Source of the DNA: Clostridiales bacterium
GTDB taxonomy: Bacteria > Bacillota > Clostridia > Saccharofermentanales > Saccharofermentanaceae
Reading direction: 5' to 3'
Length of the DNA: 35,248 nucleotides
NCBI GenBank assembly: GCA_017527865.1
Contig: JAFXPN010000012.1
Span: 1 to 35,248, forward strand
In this document: positions 21,824 through 30,577 of the stretch, in pieces
How positions within the stretch are numbered: position 1 is the stretch's first letter
How the letters are laid out: every line of letters starts with the position of its first letter
The notes under the pieces: generated by a model
The model's input: the letters and a program-made list of their open reading frames with translations, nothing else
The model's database searches: none
Told to the model about the DNA's origin: nothing
Position numbers and translations under genes: made by a program

Positions 21824-24800
21824 ATGGATTCTGAGGATCGTATAAAGGAAGGATACAGTCTCGTTTGGTGCGATGAATTCAGCGGATCTGATATCGACAG
21901 ATCTTTTTGGAATGTTGAAGAGCATCCTGAGAACCGGATCAACGGAGAATTGCAGAGTTTTGCAGATGACGGCAGACATGTCTTTGTCGAAGACGATCAT
22001 CTTGTTATCGCTCCCGAGCGGGTGATACAGCCCGGCAGGAATATCTCATACAGATCCGGCAGGATAAGCACTGAACACAAATTTGATTTCACATACGGTT
22101 ACATTGAGATAAGAGCCAAGATGTCGAAGGGAAAGGGTTTCTTTTCCGTGATCAGGCTCATTCCCACCGGTGAGACTTACGGAAAGTGGCCGGTATCCGG
22201 ATCGGTGGATCTTGCGACAACGGACGGTCAGTATCCGGAGAGGGTAACGAGCATTATTCATTGCGGTGATCCCCATAAGCAGAGATCGGGAAGTGCTGAT
22301 GTCGCTGTTTCTGCAGGCCCCGATGATTATCACATTTATGCTTGTGAATGGATGCCCGGCAGATTTGCGTTCTTCCTTGACGGGAAAGAATATTATTCCG
22401 AATCTGATTGGTTCTGCCGCGACGGCAACGGAAATGAAATGCCGTATCCCGCTCCGTTCGACAAACCTTTCAACTTAGAACTCGATGTCGCAGTCGGCGG
22501 CAGTTCCACAGGCGCTCCCGACAGATCGACCGTATTTGATGAAGATTCGAAGATGCTCGTCGATTATGTCCGCGTATACCGCAGGGATGATTATGACCCT
22601 GAAGTAAAGAGACCTGAAAGGAACAAAGAATTCAAGCCCGCAGATTCTACCGGAAATCTCATAACCTACGGCGAAGGTGACTGGCATTTTGATCTGTATG
22701 TGGCCGGTGAAGCGCTTTTCGAGAAGGAGGGCGGTCTTTTTACGGTCCGTCCTTCAAACGACGGTGAACGCGAGTATTCCATTCAGATCTCGCAGCCCGG
22801 GCTTCCTCTTCGAAAAGGAAACCGCTACAGGCTTTCATTCAAGGCCATGGCGCAGAAAAAACGCATAATAAGAACGTCGGTTACGTCTCCCAATCTTAAT
22901 TGGATAAGGTACCTTGATGATACGGTGATCACGCTCGAGCCGTCATGGCAGTCGCATACCGTTGAGTTTCTTATGGAACAGGATGACGATCCCGATGCGA
23001 GGCTCGAATTCAATCTCGGTTCCTGCGGTTCGACCGCTGCCGTCAGCATCACGGGAGTGCGCCTCGAGCAGGTGGTTTCCGATCACGCCAGACGCAAGAT
23101 CATTGCCGTCTGCGGCTCGTGGGAAGATGCGGAGAACTACAACAACTTCATGGAATCTCTGCTCAAAGAGAATATAAGCGATGATTACGTTCTGGCGGGA
23201 TTCACATTTGGCAAGGCTGCCGAGGGACAGACTGATGTATCGACGGGCCTTGAATTTGCCGGGTTCATAGACAGATTCAAACCTTCCGCGATATTTGTTT
23301 TTACCGAGATGATCGGATCTGATGAGATAGTGAGAACGCTGCGGCAGGTTGCGTGGGAGAGAAATATCCCCGCCGTCTTTCTTGAGCATCAGTACGACGG
23401 CGTCATCAATGCCGTTCTCGATTATTCGACGGGGTTCGAGAAGATAGTTGAGCATATCCTCGATCATCACGGATGTAAGAAAGTAAAATTCTTCGGCGGA
23501 TCAAAGGACAATCCTTTCTCGATCGAGCGTGAAAATATCTACAGGAGACTCATGCTCTCTCGCAAGCTCGAGATCGGCAAAAACGATATCCTGTACGGCG
23601 GTTTCTGGGATGCTACGGCAGCATTGGTTCTCGAGAATAAACTCAATGAAGGAATGGAGATCCCCGATGCATTCATCTGCGCCAATGATTCAATGGCAGC
23701 GGGTGTCTGTGACTGCCTGATCAAAAGAGGTTACAAGATACCTGAAGATGTCCTGGTAACAGAGTTTGACGGTATCTGGCACGGCAGGCTCCATGATCCT
23801 GTGATAACCACCGCCGCGCCTGATTACGGGAAACTCATGCATTATGTGTTCGATGTCCTCGAAGGCCGATCCGCGTTCGAGAACGGAAAGACAGTAAAAG
23901 TCCCTGTCGGATATAAAGTGGCGCTTGAGAATTCCTGCGGATGCGGAAGCAGGGACTATGAAGAACTCGCCAATGCGGTAAACATTCTCTCCTGCGACAA
24001 CCAGGATTACTTCAGGCATATCCTTGAGATGGGCAAGTTCGTAACCAGGTCTTTGAGCATGAACAATATCGATGAAGCGGCCGTATACCTTAACAGATAT
24101 TTGTGGCTGTGGAAGGATCAGTATTACTTTGTCGGGCTCACATCCGAGGACGGCGGCTGCGTGCATTCACTGCTCCACGGAAACAACGGTGATTATGCCA
24201 ATAAAGAGAAGTATTACAATATGGCAAGTCCTTTGCCGGATCTTGACCTGCTGCTGCGCCGCGGAAGCGGGATCAATGTGCTCCTCGTAAGGCAGCTGAG
24301 ATCTCTCAATACGGTGTACGGATATATGTGCAGCGGATTCGAGGATCTTACGCTGAGGAAACAGCAGCGCTTCGAGGAATTCGGCCTGTATATATCGGCA
24401 ACGATAAGTTCGGTCATCGATAAGACGAGGATACTTGAAGCCAACCGCGCCATCAGCAGGCTCAATGAGAGCGATTATCTTACCGATCTCTATAACAGAA
24501 GAGGTTTCTTCGCCCGCATGGATAAGATCCTCAAAGAACCCAGGAATAAAGGAAGGGTGTTCTCGCTGTTTGCTATCGATATGGACGGCCTTAAATATAT
24601 CAACGATACTTTCGGCCATCACGAGGGCGACAATGCGCTCATAACGCTTGCCAAGTCGCTCCGGGCTTATGCGGGGGACCGCGGGATATGCGCGAGGTAC
24701 GGAGGCGATGAGTTTGCAATGGCGATCGTCGGGGATGTCTGTCTTGCCGATGATTATCAGGACATAAGGACAGCCATACATGATCACGCGATGAAGGATC

Positions 24801-24961
24801 CCTGCATGCACGGTGTCGGGTACAACGTCAATGCGAGCATGGGTATTGCCGAATGCATCATCTCTGACAGTGTCGATATAGAGGATCTGATCAAACTTGC
24901 CGACCGCCGCATGTATGAGGACAAAGAGGCGCGCAAGAAGGAGATAGATTACATAAGATGA
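21824..24961 (+). CDS. GH16-like (inactive) / CBM-like / LacI-type sensor / GGDEF diguanylate cyclase
   Basis: 1045 aa, with no signal peptide and no membrane segment, so cytoplasmic. Residues about 10-255 are a GH16 laminarinase-type jelly roll: YSLVWCDEFSG, RSGRISTEHKFDFTYGYIEIRAKM, YACEWMPGRFAFFLDGKEYY and MLVDYVRVYRR are all recognisable. The catalytic motif ExDxxE reads SVDLAT: Ser127 and Thr132 replace nucleophile and acid/base, with Asp129 kept. Residues about 278-425 resemble a CBM4/9-type carbohydrate-binding module. Residues about 427-705 are a LacI/periplasmic-binding-like domain without helix-turn-helix, ending SCGCG. A helical linker leads to GGDEF (960-964), with intact DMDGLKYINDTFGHHEGD and YGGDEF, so c-di-GMP synthesis is expected. 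The product-inhibition site RxxD is absent (GDRG). The protein is inferred to sense a glucan or sugar and set c-di-GMP. Confidence 0.85.
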   Translation: MDSEDRIKEGYSLVWCDEFSGSDIDRSFWNVEEHPENRINGELQSFADDGRHVFVEDDHLVIAPERVIQPGRNISYRSGRISTEHKFDFTYGYIEIRAKMSKGKGFFSVIRLIPTGETYGKWPVSGSVDLATTDGQYPERVTSIIHCGDPHKQRSGSADVAVSAGPDDYHIYACEWMPGRFAFFLDGKEYYSESDWFCRDGNGNEMPYPAPFDKPFNLELDVAVGGSSTGAPDRSTVFDEDSKMLVDYVRVYRRDDYDPEVKRPERNKEFKPADSTGNLITYGEGDWHFDLYVAGEALFEKEGGLFTVRPSNDGEREYSIQISQPGLPLRKGNRYRLSFKAMAQKKRIIRTSVTSPNLNWIRYLDDTVITLEPSWQSHTVEFLMEQDDDPDARLEFNLGSCGSTAAVSITGVRLEQVVSDHARRKIIAVCGSWEDAENYNNFMESLLKENISDDYVLAGFTFGKAAEGQTDVSTGLEFAGFIDRFKPSAIFVFTEMIGSDEIVRTLRQVAWERNIPAVFLEHQYDGVINAVLDYSTGFEKIVEHILDHHGCKKVKFFGGSKDNPFSIERENIYRRLMLSRKLEIGKNDILYGGFWDATAALVLENKLNEGMEIPDAFICANDSMAAGVCDCLIKRGYKIPEDVLVTEFDGIWHGRLHDPVITTAAPDYGKLMHYVFDVLEGRSAFENGKTVKVPVGYKVALENSCGCGSRDYEELANAVNILSCDNQDYFRHILEMGKFVTRSLSMNNIDEAAVYLNRYLWLWKDQYYFVGLTSEDGGCVHSLLHGNNGDYANKEKYYNMASPLPDLDLLLRRGSGINVLLVRQLRSLNTVYGYMCSGFEDLTLRKQQRFEEFGLYISATISSVIDKTRILEANRAISRLNESDYLTDLYNRRGFFARMDKILKEPRNKGRVFSLFAIDMDGLKYINDTFGHHEGDNALITLAKSLRAYAGDRGICARYGGDEFAMAIVGDVCLADDYQDIRTAIHDHAMKDPCMHGVGYNVNASMGIAECIISDSVDIEDLIKLADRRMYEDKEARKKEIDYIR

Positions 24962-26547
24962 GCTCAGGTATCGTCCGCCAGGGAAAAGAAAGAGTGTTAA
25001 GACTCACCAAGCCGGGAGTCAACGGGATTCTGCGGGTCATATTCTCCAGGTTTATGTTTATCCTGCTCATGATAATCCTCCAGATAGTGATCCTCGTGTT
25101 CCTTTACATGATCTTTGACGAGCACGTTGCTCATCTTAATGCGTTCATGTCGGTCTTCTCGATACTGATGATCATATATCTGTACAACGCACGAATGGAT
25201 TCAACGAGCAAACTCACATGGATGATGCTCATAGGTCTTTTCCCGGTCCCGGGTGCCCTGTTCCTCGGGTTTACGAGGCTTGACTTCGGAAGCCGCACTC
25301 TCAAGAGAAACGTAATCGCGATGACCGAGAGGACCAGGGACAATATTCCTCAGGACAGCCGGATCATTGACAAGCTCGAAGAGGACGGCGGCAACGTGGA
25401 GGATCTTTATTATCTGATCTCAAAGAGCGGCAATTATCCTGTTTTCGATAATACCTGTGTTAATTATTATCCTTCGGGAGAGAGGTTCTTCGAAGCGGTT
25501 CTGGAAGATCTTGAGAAAGCGGAGAAATACATCTTCGTAGAGTATTTCATCATCGCCGAGGGTTATATGTGGGGAAGGGCTCTCGATATCCTTGCGCGAA
25601 AAGCGGAGGAAGGCGTCGATGTGCGCGTTATGTATGACGGCATGTGCGAGATTAAATTACTCCCGTCCGATTACCCTGAGAGAATGGCGAAGATAGGGAT
25701 CAAGTGCAAAGAGTTCTCGAAGATCTATCCGTTCCTGTCGACATATTACAACTACAGGGACCACAGGAAGATACTTGTGGTTGACGGAAAATGCGCTTAT
25801 ACCGGCGGACTTAATTTCGCGGATGAGTATATCAATCTCGAGAGCAGATTCGGGTACTGGAAGGACTCCGCAGTCAGGCTCGAGGGTGATGCCGTCAGGA
25901 GCTTTGCCCAGATGTTCCTTCATCTTTGGAATATCTCCGAGAAGGATCCTTCTTTCGAGGAAGTGGATGTGTTCCCTAAGCAGGATCTTCCTTCTGCGAC
26001 CGGATTCGTTCTTCCTTTTGCCGATTCGCCTCTTGATAATTACCAGACGGGCGAAGCCGTCTTCCTCGATACTCTCGGAAGATCGTCAAAGTATGTCCAT
26101 ATCATGACGCCTTATCTCATAATCGACGACACGATGAGGAATGCAATAAAGCTCGCCGCCTTGAGAGGGGTGGAGGTCACTCTTATCCTGCCGGGCATCC
26201 CTGACAAGAAAGCCGCCTATGCCATCGCCAAATCACATTATCCCGAACTGCTCGAAGCGGGAGTCAATATCTATGAGTTTACTCCGGGCTTCGTTCATGC
26301 AAAGATCATGACCAGTGACGATATCAGAGGAATGGTGGGCTCCATCAATCTTGATTACAGAAGCCTTTACCATCACTTCGAATGCGCCGCATACCTTTAT
26401 AAGTGCGATGCGATAGCAGATGTCGAGAAGGACTTTCAGGAAACGCTCCTTAAGTGCACTAAGGTCACACCGGAATTGATAAAGTACGGGAAACTGGAAT
26501 ACAGGCTGGCAAGCTTATTGCTCAAATTCGTTGCACCGTTGATGTGA
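24958..26547 (+). CDS. cls: Cardiolipin synthase (phospholipase D family)
   Basis: 529 aa, start overlapping the cyclase stop (ATGA). Two N-terminal membrane segments (residues about 25-52 and 60-85), then a third short one (LIGLFPVPGALFLGF), then two phospholipase D HKD motifs: HRKILVVDG (first, followed by GGLNFADEY) and HAKIMTSDD (second, followed by VGSINLDYRS). It joins two phosphatidylglycerols into cardiolipin at the membrane. A DHRKILVVDGK plus GYWKDSAVRLEG context is typical of clostridial Cls. Its place between two diguanylate cyclases and a glucanase suggests membrane remodelling is coupled to the same signal. Confidence 0.94.
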   Translation: MSSGIVRQGKERVLRLTKPGVNGILRVIFSRFMFILLMIILQIVILVFLYMIFDEHVAHLNAFMSVFSILMIIYLYNARMDSTSKLTWMMLIGLFPVPGALFLGFTRLDFGSRTLKRNVIAMTERTRDNIPQDSRIIDKLEEDGGNVEDLYYLISKSGNYPVFDNTCVNYYPSGERFFEAVLEDLEKAEKYIFVEYFIIAEGYMWGRALDILARKAEEGVDVRVMYDGMCEIKLLPSDYPERMAKIGIKCKEFSKIYPFLSTYYNYRDHRKILVVDGKCAYTGGLNFADEYINLESRFGYWKDSAVRLEGDAVRSFAQMFLHLWNISEKDPSFEEVDVFPKQDLPSATGFVLPFADSPLDNYQTGEAVFLDTLGRSSKYVHIMTPYLIIDDTMRNAIKLAALRGVEVTLILPGIPDKKAAYAIAKSHYPELLEAGVNIYEFTPGFVHAKIMTSDDIRGMVGSINLDYRSLYHHFECAAYLYKCDAIADVEKDFQETLLKCTKVTPELIKYGKLEYRLASLLLKFVAPLM

Positions 26548-26554
26548 GGATTTT

Positions 26555-27994
26555 ATGAAAAAGTTTATTTCTTTTATTGTTGCTTCCGTGTTAGCCATAA
26601 GTATTCTTAATACTCCCGGAGTGTTAAGAGCCGATAATGAGATGACTGCGGAACAGCAGGTCAATGCGATCAATGTCGGCTGGAATCTCGGGAATACTCT
26701 TGATTCATACGGCACGTGGATAACCGACGTTACTCCTCAGTCCGTGGAGACGGCGTGGGGCAATCCCGTAACCACAAGACAGATGATCGCTGCGGTAAGA
26801 GAGCGCGGTTTTAATACCATCAGGATACCCGTTACCTGGGCTCAGTTTACGGATGCTGACGGCAATGTCGACGAGGCGTGGATGGCGCGCGTTCACGAGG
26901 TCGTTGACTGGGCATTGGATGAAGATCTTTATGTGATACTTAATGTTCATCATGACACGGGCGAACACGGTTCCGATAAAGTCTGCTGGGTGATCGCCGA
27001 TACGGGCACGTTCGATCAGGTGAAGAACAGGTTCGAAGGACTGTGGACATCGATCGCGGAAGAGTTTAAGGATTACGATAACCGGCTGATGTTCGAAGGC
27101 TATAACGAGATGCTCGATATGAACAATTCCTGGAACGCTCCGACCGCAGGCAACGGCGCCTATGATGCGGTCAATTCGTTTGCGCAGCTGTTCGTCGATA
27201 CGGTCCGCGCGACCGGCGGAAACAATTCAACGAGAAATCTCATCGTCAACACATATGTGGCATCCGTCGATCAGAATGTCCTTAACAACTTTGTGCTGCC
27301 CGATGATACCGTGGAGGATCACCTGATATGCGAGGTCCATGCATATGCGCCTTACCAGTTCTGTTCGGCGGAGGGCGATCCGTCATATACGGCTTTTGAC
27401 GACAACTGCAGGAATGTCATTGATTCGCTGATGACGACCGTAGCTGCTTTTTCCGATGAGCTGGGAGTTCCGGTGATCATCGGGGAGTTCGGAGTGGAAG
27501 ATCAGAACAACGACAGCGACCGTGTGTCTTATACGGAATACTATGTGCGCAGAGCAGCTGCCGAAGGGATAAGATGCATATGGTGGGATAACGGTCTGAC
27601 GGGAAACACGGGTTATCAGATATTTGACCGTAATGCATTGACATGGAACGAGGGTATCGCATCGGCTCTGATCGACAATGCCCCCGCGGTTTCCGGATCC
27701 GGCGTATCGGATCCCACTGATCAGACCGGCGAAACGGAGGCGTCTGAGCAGACGGAACCTGCGGAACCCGCAGAGCAGACGGAGGCATCTCAGGCTGAAG
27801 AAACGGCGGAAACGGCTGTGTCTGAACAGACTATAGATGAGGCTTCATCATCTGAAGGCGAAGGATCGGATTTACAGAATATTGATAAAAATCAAGAAAA
27901 CCATACTATAATATTAATAGTGGGTGCAGTCGTCCTTGCGGCGGCTTACACGGGCCTTTTCCTGTTAGGAAGGAAGCGGGGCAGAAAACAATAA
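26555..27994 (+). CDS. GH5 endoglucanase with C-terminal membrane anchor
   Basis: 479 aa, 7 bases after cls. The signal peptide (MKKFISFIVASVLAISILNTPGVLRA) is clear. The GH5 catalytic domain spans about residues 30-375: GWNLGNTLDSYGTW near the start, VTWAQF, LNVHHD, acid/base Glu185 in GYNEM, HAYAPYQF and nucleophile Glu311 in IIGEFG, then CIWWDNG. The signature fits GH5 subfamily 4-like endoglucanase/xyloglucanase. A Glu/Thr-rich linker (residues about 385-440) leads to a hydrophobic anchor (ILIVGAVVLAAAYTGLFLL) and basic tail RKRGRKQ, so it is tethered to the outer membrane face rather than released. It is active as far as the sequence shows, in contrast to the GH16-like sensor upstream. 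Confidence 0.92.
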   Translation: MKKFISFIVASVLAISILNTPGVLRADNEMTAEQQVNAINVGWNLGNTLDSYGTWITDVTPQSVETAWGNPVTTRQMIAAVRERGFNTIRIPVTWAQFTDADGNVDEAWMARVHEVVDWALDEDLYVILNVHHDTGEHGSDKVCWVIADTGTFDQVKNRFEGLWTSIAEEFKDYDNRLMFEGYNEMLDMNNSWNAPTAGNGAYDAVNSFAQLFVDTVRATGGNNSTRNLIVNTYVASVDQNVLNNFVLPDDTVEDHLICEVHAYAPYQFCSAEGDPSYTAFDDNCRNVIDSLMTTVAAFSDELGVPVIIGEFGVEDQNNDSDRVSYTEYYVRRAAAEGIRCIWWDNGLTGNTGYQIFDRNALTWNEGIASALIDNAPAVSGSGVSDPTDQTGETEASEQTEPAEPAEQTEASQAEETAETAVSEQTIDEASSSEGEGSDLQNIDKNQENHTIILIVGAVVLAAAYTGLFLLGRKRGRKQ

Positions 27995-28022
27995 AATAAG
28001 CTTTTCGCGTGGGAGGCGGACA

Positions 28023-30350
28023 ATGGCTGTGATCAATGCTTCAAAGAGGCTTAATATCGGACTTCTTATTGATGATCTGGACAATAATTTCTCGGCTCAG
28101 GCCTGTAAGGGCGCCGAGTTTGCCGCGAAGGTATTAGATGCAAATCTTTATATATTCCCGGGCCATTATATAGGAAAGTCTGATACCAGATACCAGGATA
28201 AGCAGTATGAATATCAGTACAATTCCGTATATAAGCTCGTTAATGAGAAGCATATAGATATCCTTTATGTCCTGTTCGGCATTATCTGTTCCCGCGCGGA
28301 TGACGATCAGAAGGCGGCGTTCCTGGCAAGTCTGCCTAAGGTCCCGACGGTGCTGCTGTTCACGGAATATCCCGGATACGCTTCTGTCATGTATGACAAC
28401 CGCACCGGACTCGGACAGGCGATCAGACATCTTATCCATAAGCACAACTGCAGCAGGATAGGTTTTGTGAGCGGCCCCATGACTAATGTGGACGCGAGCG
28501 AGCGACTCAGTGTTTATAAGGAGGTTCTCGAACTCGAAGGGCTGACATACGAAGAACGGCATGTTGCTTACGGTGACTTTACCGAGGACTGCGGTGAACA
28601 GGTCGCGGCCCTTCTCAGAGACGATCCCGATCTGCAGGCGATAGCATTCGCGAACGACGTTATGGCCATGGGCGGATACAAGAAGCTCAAGGAACTCGGC
28701 AAGGCTCCCGGCAAGGACATACTGATCACGGGCTTTGACGATGATATCTTTGCCGTTTCCATGAACCCGTCGCTCACCACTGTCGATGCATCTTCGGCGG
28801 ATCTTACCTATAAGTCGGTCCTTAATGCGAGACGGTTTATAGACGGCAAGAAGATAGAGCGCATGAGCGTCAGGACGTATCTTGTCCAAAGATCCTCCTG
28901 CGGCTGCAACGGCCTCGATGTCGAGCATCAGAGGGAGAGGTTAAGGCTCGACGGGCTTGAGTCCGGAAGCAAGCGTTTTATCGATGAGAGCCTTAAGTAT
29001 CTGTTCGGAATGTTCGATGACGATGATTCTGTCGTCAGGATCAAGAAGACATTGAGCGATTTCATGGAATGGTATGCAAAGTTCATACTTGCAGGCGCGG
29101 ACCGGGATCTCGAGGATGAGGTAAATGATGCATTCGAGGTGATCCTCGAGACGAACATTCTCTCATATACGACTCCCGAGAAGTTCTTCAATCTTCTCCA
29201 GGCGCTTCTCTATGAAGGAACCGTTGTGATCAAGGATCAGTCGAGTCAGGTCCTGCTGAACGAGATGTTTGCTGATTATTACCGCCACCTGTCCTTCGCC
29301 GGACTGTCACTCAAGAGAGAGAATCTTACCAAGGCAGAGCGCATATCGAGGCTCATGAACAAGCAGACGGGCGACGTGTTCCTTATGTCCGATACCGATG
29401 AGATCCCTTATGACCATCTGCTTGACGGTCTTACATCCGTCGGCTTCAGACGCACATATCTCTATCTGTTCCAGGGCAACACCAAGACTTCAGCTGATGT
29501 TGAGTGGAAATGCCCTCCGTCGGTTCTGCTTAAAGCGATAAATGACGAAGACGGCATCAGGATGCTCGCCGAGAATCAGCAGCTCCTTCGTACCGAGTTC
29601 ATGTTCGAAAATGAGTTCATCCCGTCCAACAGGAGACAGACGGTAGTCGTATTCCCGCTGTTCGTAGGCGAGGATATGTACGGCATGCTGGTCGCGGAGA
29701 TGGACAGCAATAACCTTACCAATATGTCACCGGTCTCCTATCAGATCGCGGTCACCATGAAATCACTGTTCATGCTCGAAGAGCAGAACAGGGCCAAGAA
29801 GAATCTCGAAGCTTCACTTAACCAGTTCATAGAGGACAACAGCCGTCTCGATACGATCGCGAAGTCCGACGAACTTACCGGTCTTTATAACAGAAGAGGT
29901 TTCCTTGAGTACGCGCAGTCTGAGATCTGCCGTCCCGAGAACAAGGGGAAGAAGGCTCTGATCTGCTATGCGGATATGGACAACCTCAAGTATGTAAATG
30001 ATAAGTTCGGTCACGATGAAGGCGACTTCTCCATCAGGGAGATCGCGAATATCCTGAGAGATGCTTTCCGTGACAATGACATCATCGGCAGAATGGGCGG
30101 TGACGAATTCGTCGTATTCGCTCTTACCCAGATAAGTGATTATGAGAAGCAGATCAAAGACAGACTCAACCAGATAACCAAGGTCCATAATGAACTGGCG
30201 GGCAAGCCGTATCCGATCGGAATGAGTTCGGGTATCTGTGAGTTTGTATGCGGAAACGATGTGGATATCCATGAGATCATCGACAAGGCCGATGAGAAGC
30301 TTTATAACGAGAAGGCAGAGAAGAAAGCGAAGTACGGGTCATACAGGTGA
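28023..30350 (+). CDS. LacI-type sensor / GAF-like / GGDEF diguanylate cyclase
   Basis: 775 aa, GGGAGG nine bases upstream, 28 bases after the glucanase. It has no signal peptide or membrane segment. Residues about 10-300 form a periplasmic-binding-like sugar-sensor domain of LacI type (LNIGLLIDDLDNNFSAQACKG, then FVSGPMTN, AIAFANDVMAMGG, ITGFDDD) without a DNA-binding head; it ends SSCGCNG, like the neighbouring cyclase. Residues about 310-580 are helical then GAF-like (VVVFPLFVGEDMYGMLVAEMD), and a coiled coil precedes the GGDEF domain. Catalytic motifs DMDNLKYVNDKFGHDEGD and MGGDEF (residues 692-696) are intact, and an I-site RDND is present, so feedback by c-di-GMP is expected. Confidence 0.9.
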   Translation: MAVINASKRLNIGLLIDDLDNNFSAQACKGAEFAAKVLDANLYIFPGHYIGKSDTRYQDKQYEYQYNSVYKLVNEKHIDILYVLFGIICSRADDDQKAAFLASLPKVPTVLLFTEYPGYASVMYDNRTGLGQAIRHLIHKHNCSRIGFVSGPMTNVDASERLSVYKEVLELEGLTYEERHVAYGDFTEDCGEQVAALLRDDPDLQAIAFANDVMAMGGYKKLKELGKAPGKDILITGFDDDIFAVSMNPSLTTVDASSADLTYKSVLNARRFIDGKKIERMSVRTYLVQRSSCGCNGLDVEHQRERLRLDGLESGSKRFIDESLKYLFGMFDDDDSVVRIKKTLSDFMEWYAKFILAGADRDLEDEVNDAFEVILETNILSYTTPEKFFNLLQALLYEGTVVIKDQSSQVLLNEMFADYYRHLSFAGLSLKRENLTKAERISRLMNKQTGDVFLMSDTDEIPYDHLLDGLTSVGFRRTYLYLFQGNTKTSADVEWKCPPSVLLKAINDEDGIRMLAENQQLLRTEFMFENEFIPSNRRQTVVVFPLFVGEDMYGMLVAEMDSNNLTNMSPVSYQIAVTMKSLFMLEEQNRAKKNLEASLNQFIEDNSRLDTIAKSDELTGLYNRRGFLEYAQSEICRPENKGKKALICYADMDNLKYVNDKFGHDEGDFSIREIANILRDAFRDNDIIGRMGGDEFVVFALTQISDYEKQIKDRLNQITKVHNELAGKPYPIGMSSGICEFVCGNDVDIHEIIDKADEKLYNEKAEKKAKYGSYR

Positions 30351-30412
30351 TTTGAAAATCATTTAACAGATGATTAATAAATAACGTTGTTATATTTTAA
30401 CCTTGTTTGATG

Positions 30413-30446
30413 AACGGGTGTTTGGAAAGACCGAACACCCGTTTTT
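30413..30446 (+). terminator. Intrinsic terminator of the cyclase-cls-glucanase operon
   Basis: ACGGGTGTT (30414-30422) pairs with AACACCCGT (30434-30442) and is followed by TTTTC. It marks the end of the four-gene operon. Confidence 0.88.
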
Positions 30447-30483
30447 CGCGTATGGATTTATGTTAGATTTAATGTAGCTGATT

Positions 30484-30538
30484 GTATGCGGACCCCGTTC
30501 CTTTGAATGGGGACAGATTTTTTGTCGCTTTCGCATAC
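30484..30538 (+). repeat. Single palindromic element of about 55 bp upstream of hdrB
   Basis: Outer arms GTATGCG (30484-30490) and CGCATAC (30532-30538) enclose a perfect hairpin but for one wobble, CCCCGTTC (30493-30500) with GAATGGGG (30505-30512), then a T run (GATTTTTTGTC). The nested-arm layout and length match the tandem units at 10402 and 20810. The T run after the inner hairpin means it could also act as a terminator or attenuator ahead of hdrB. Confidence 0.6.
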
Positions 30539-30577
30539 GGACACCGAATTCTTAAGAAAGTGGATGGCGGGAAAACT

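Noticed and set aside
30387..30400. Promoter for the Hdr operon at TTATATT
   Set aside because: It lies upstream of the strong terminator at 30413-30446, so a transcript from here would end before hdrB. The true hdr promoter was not identified.
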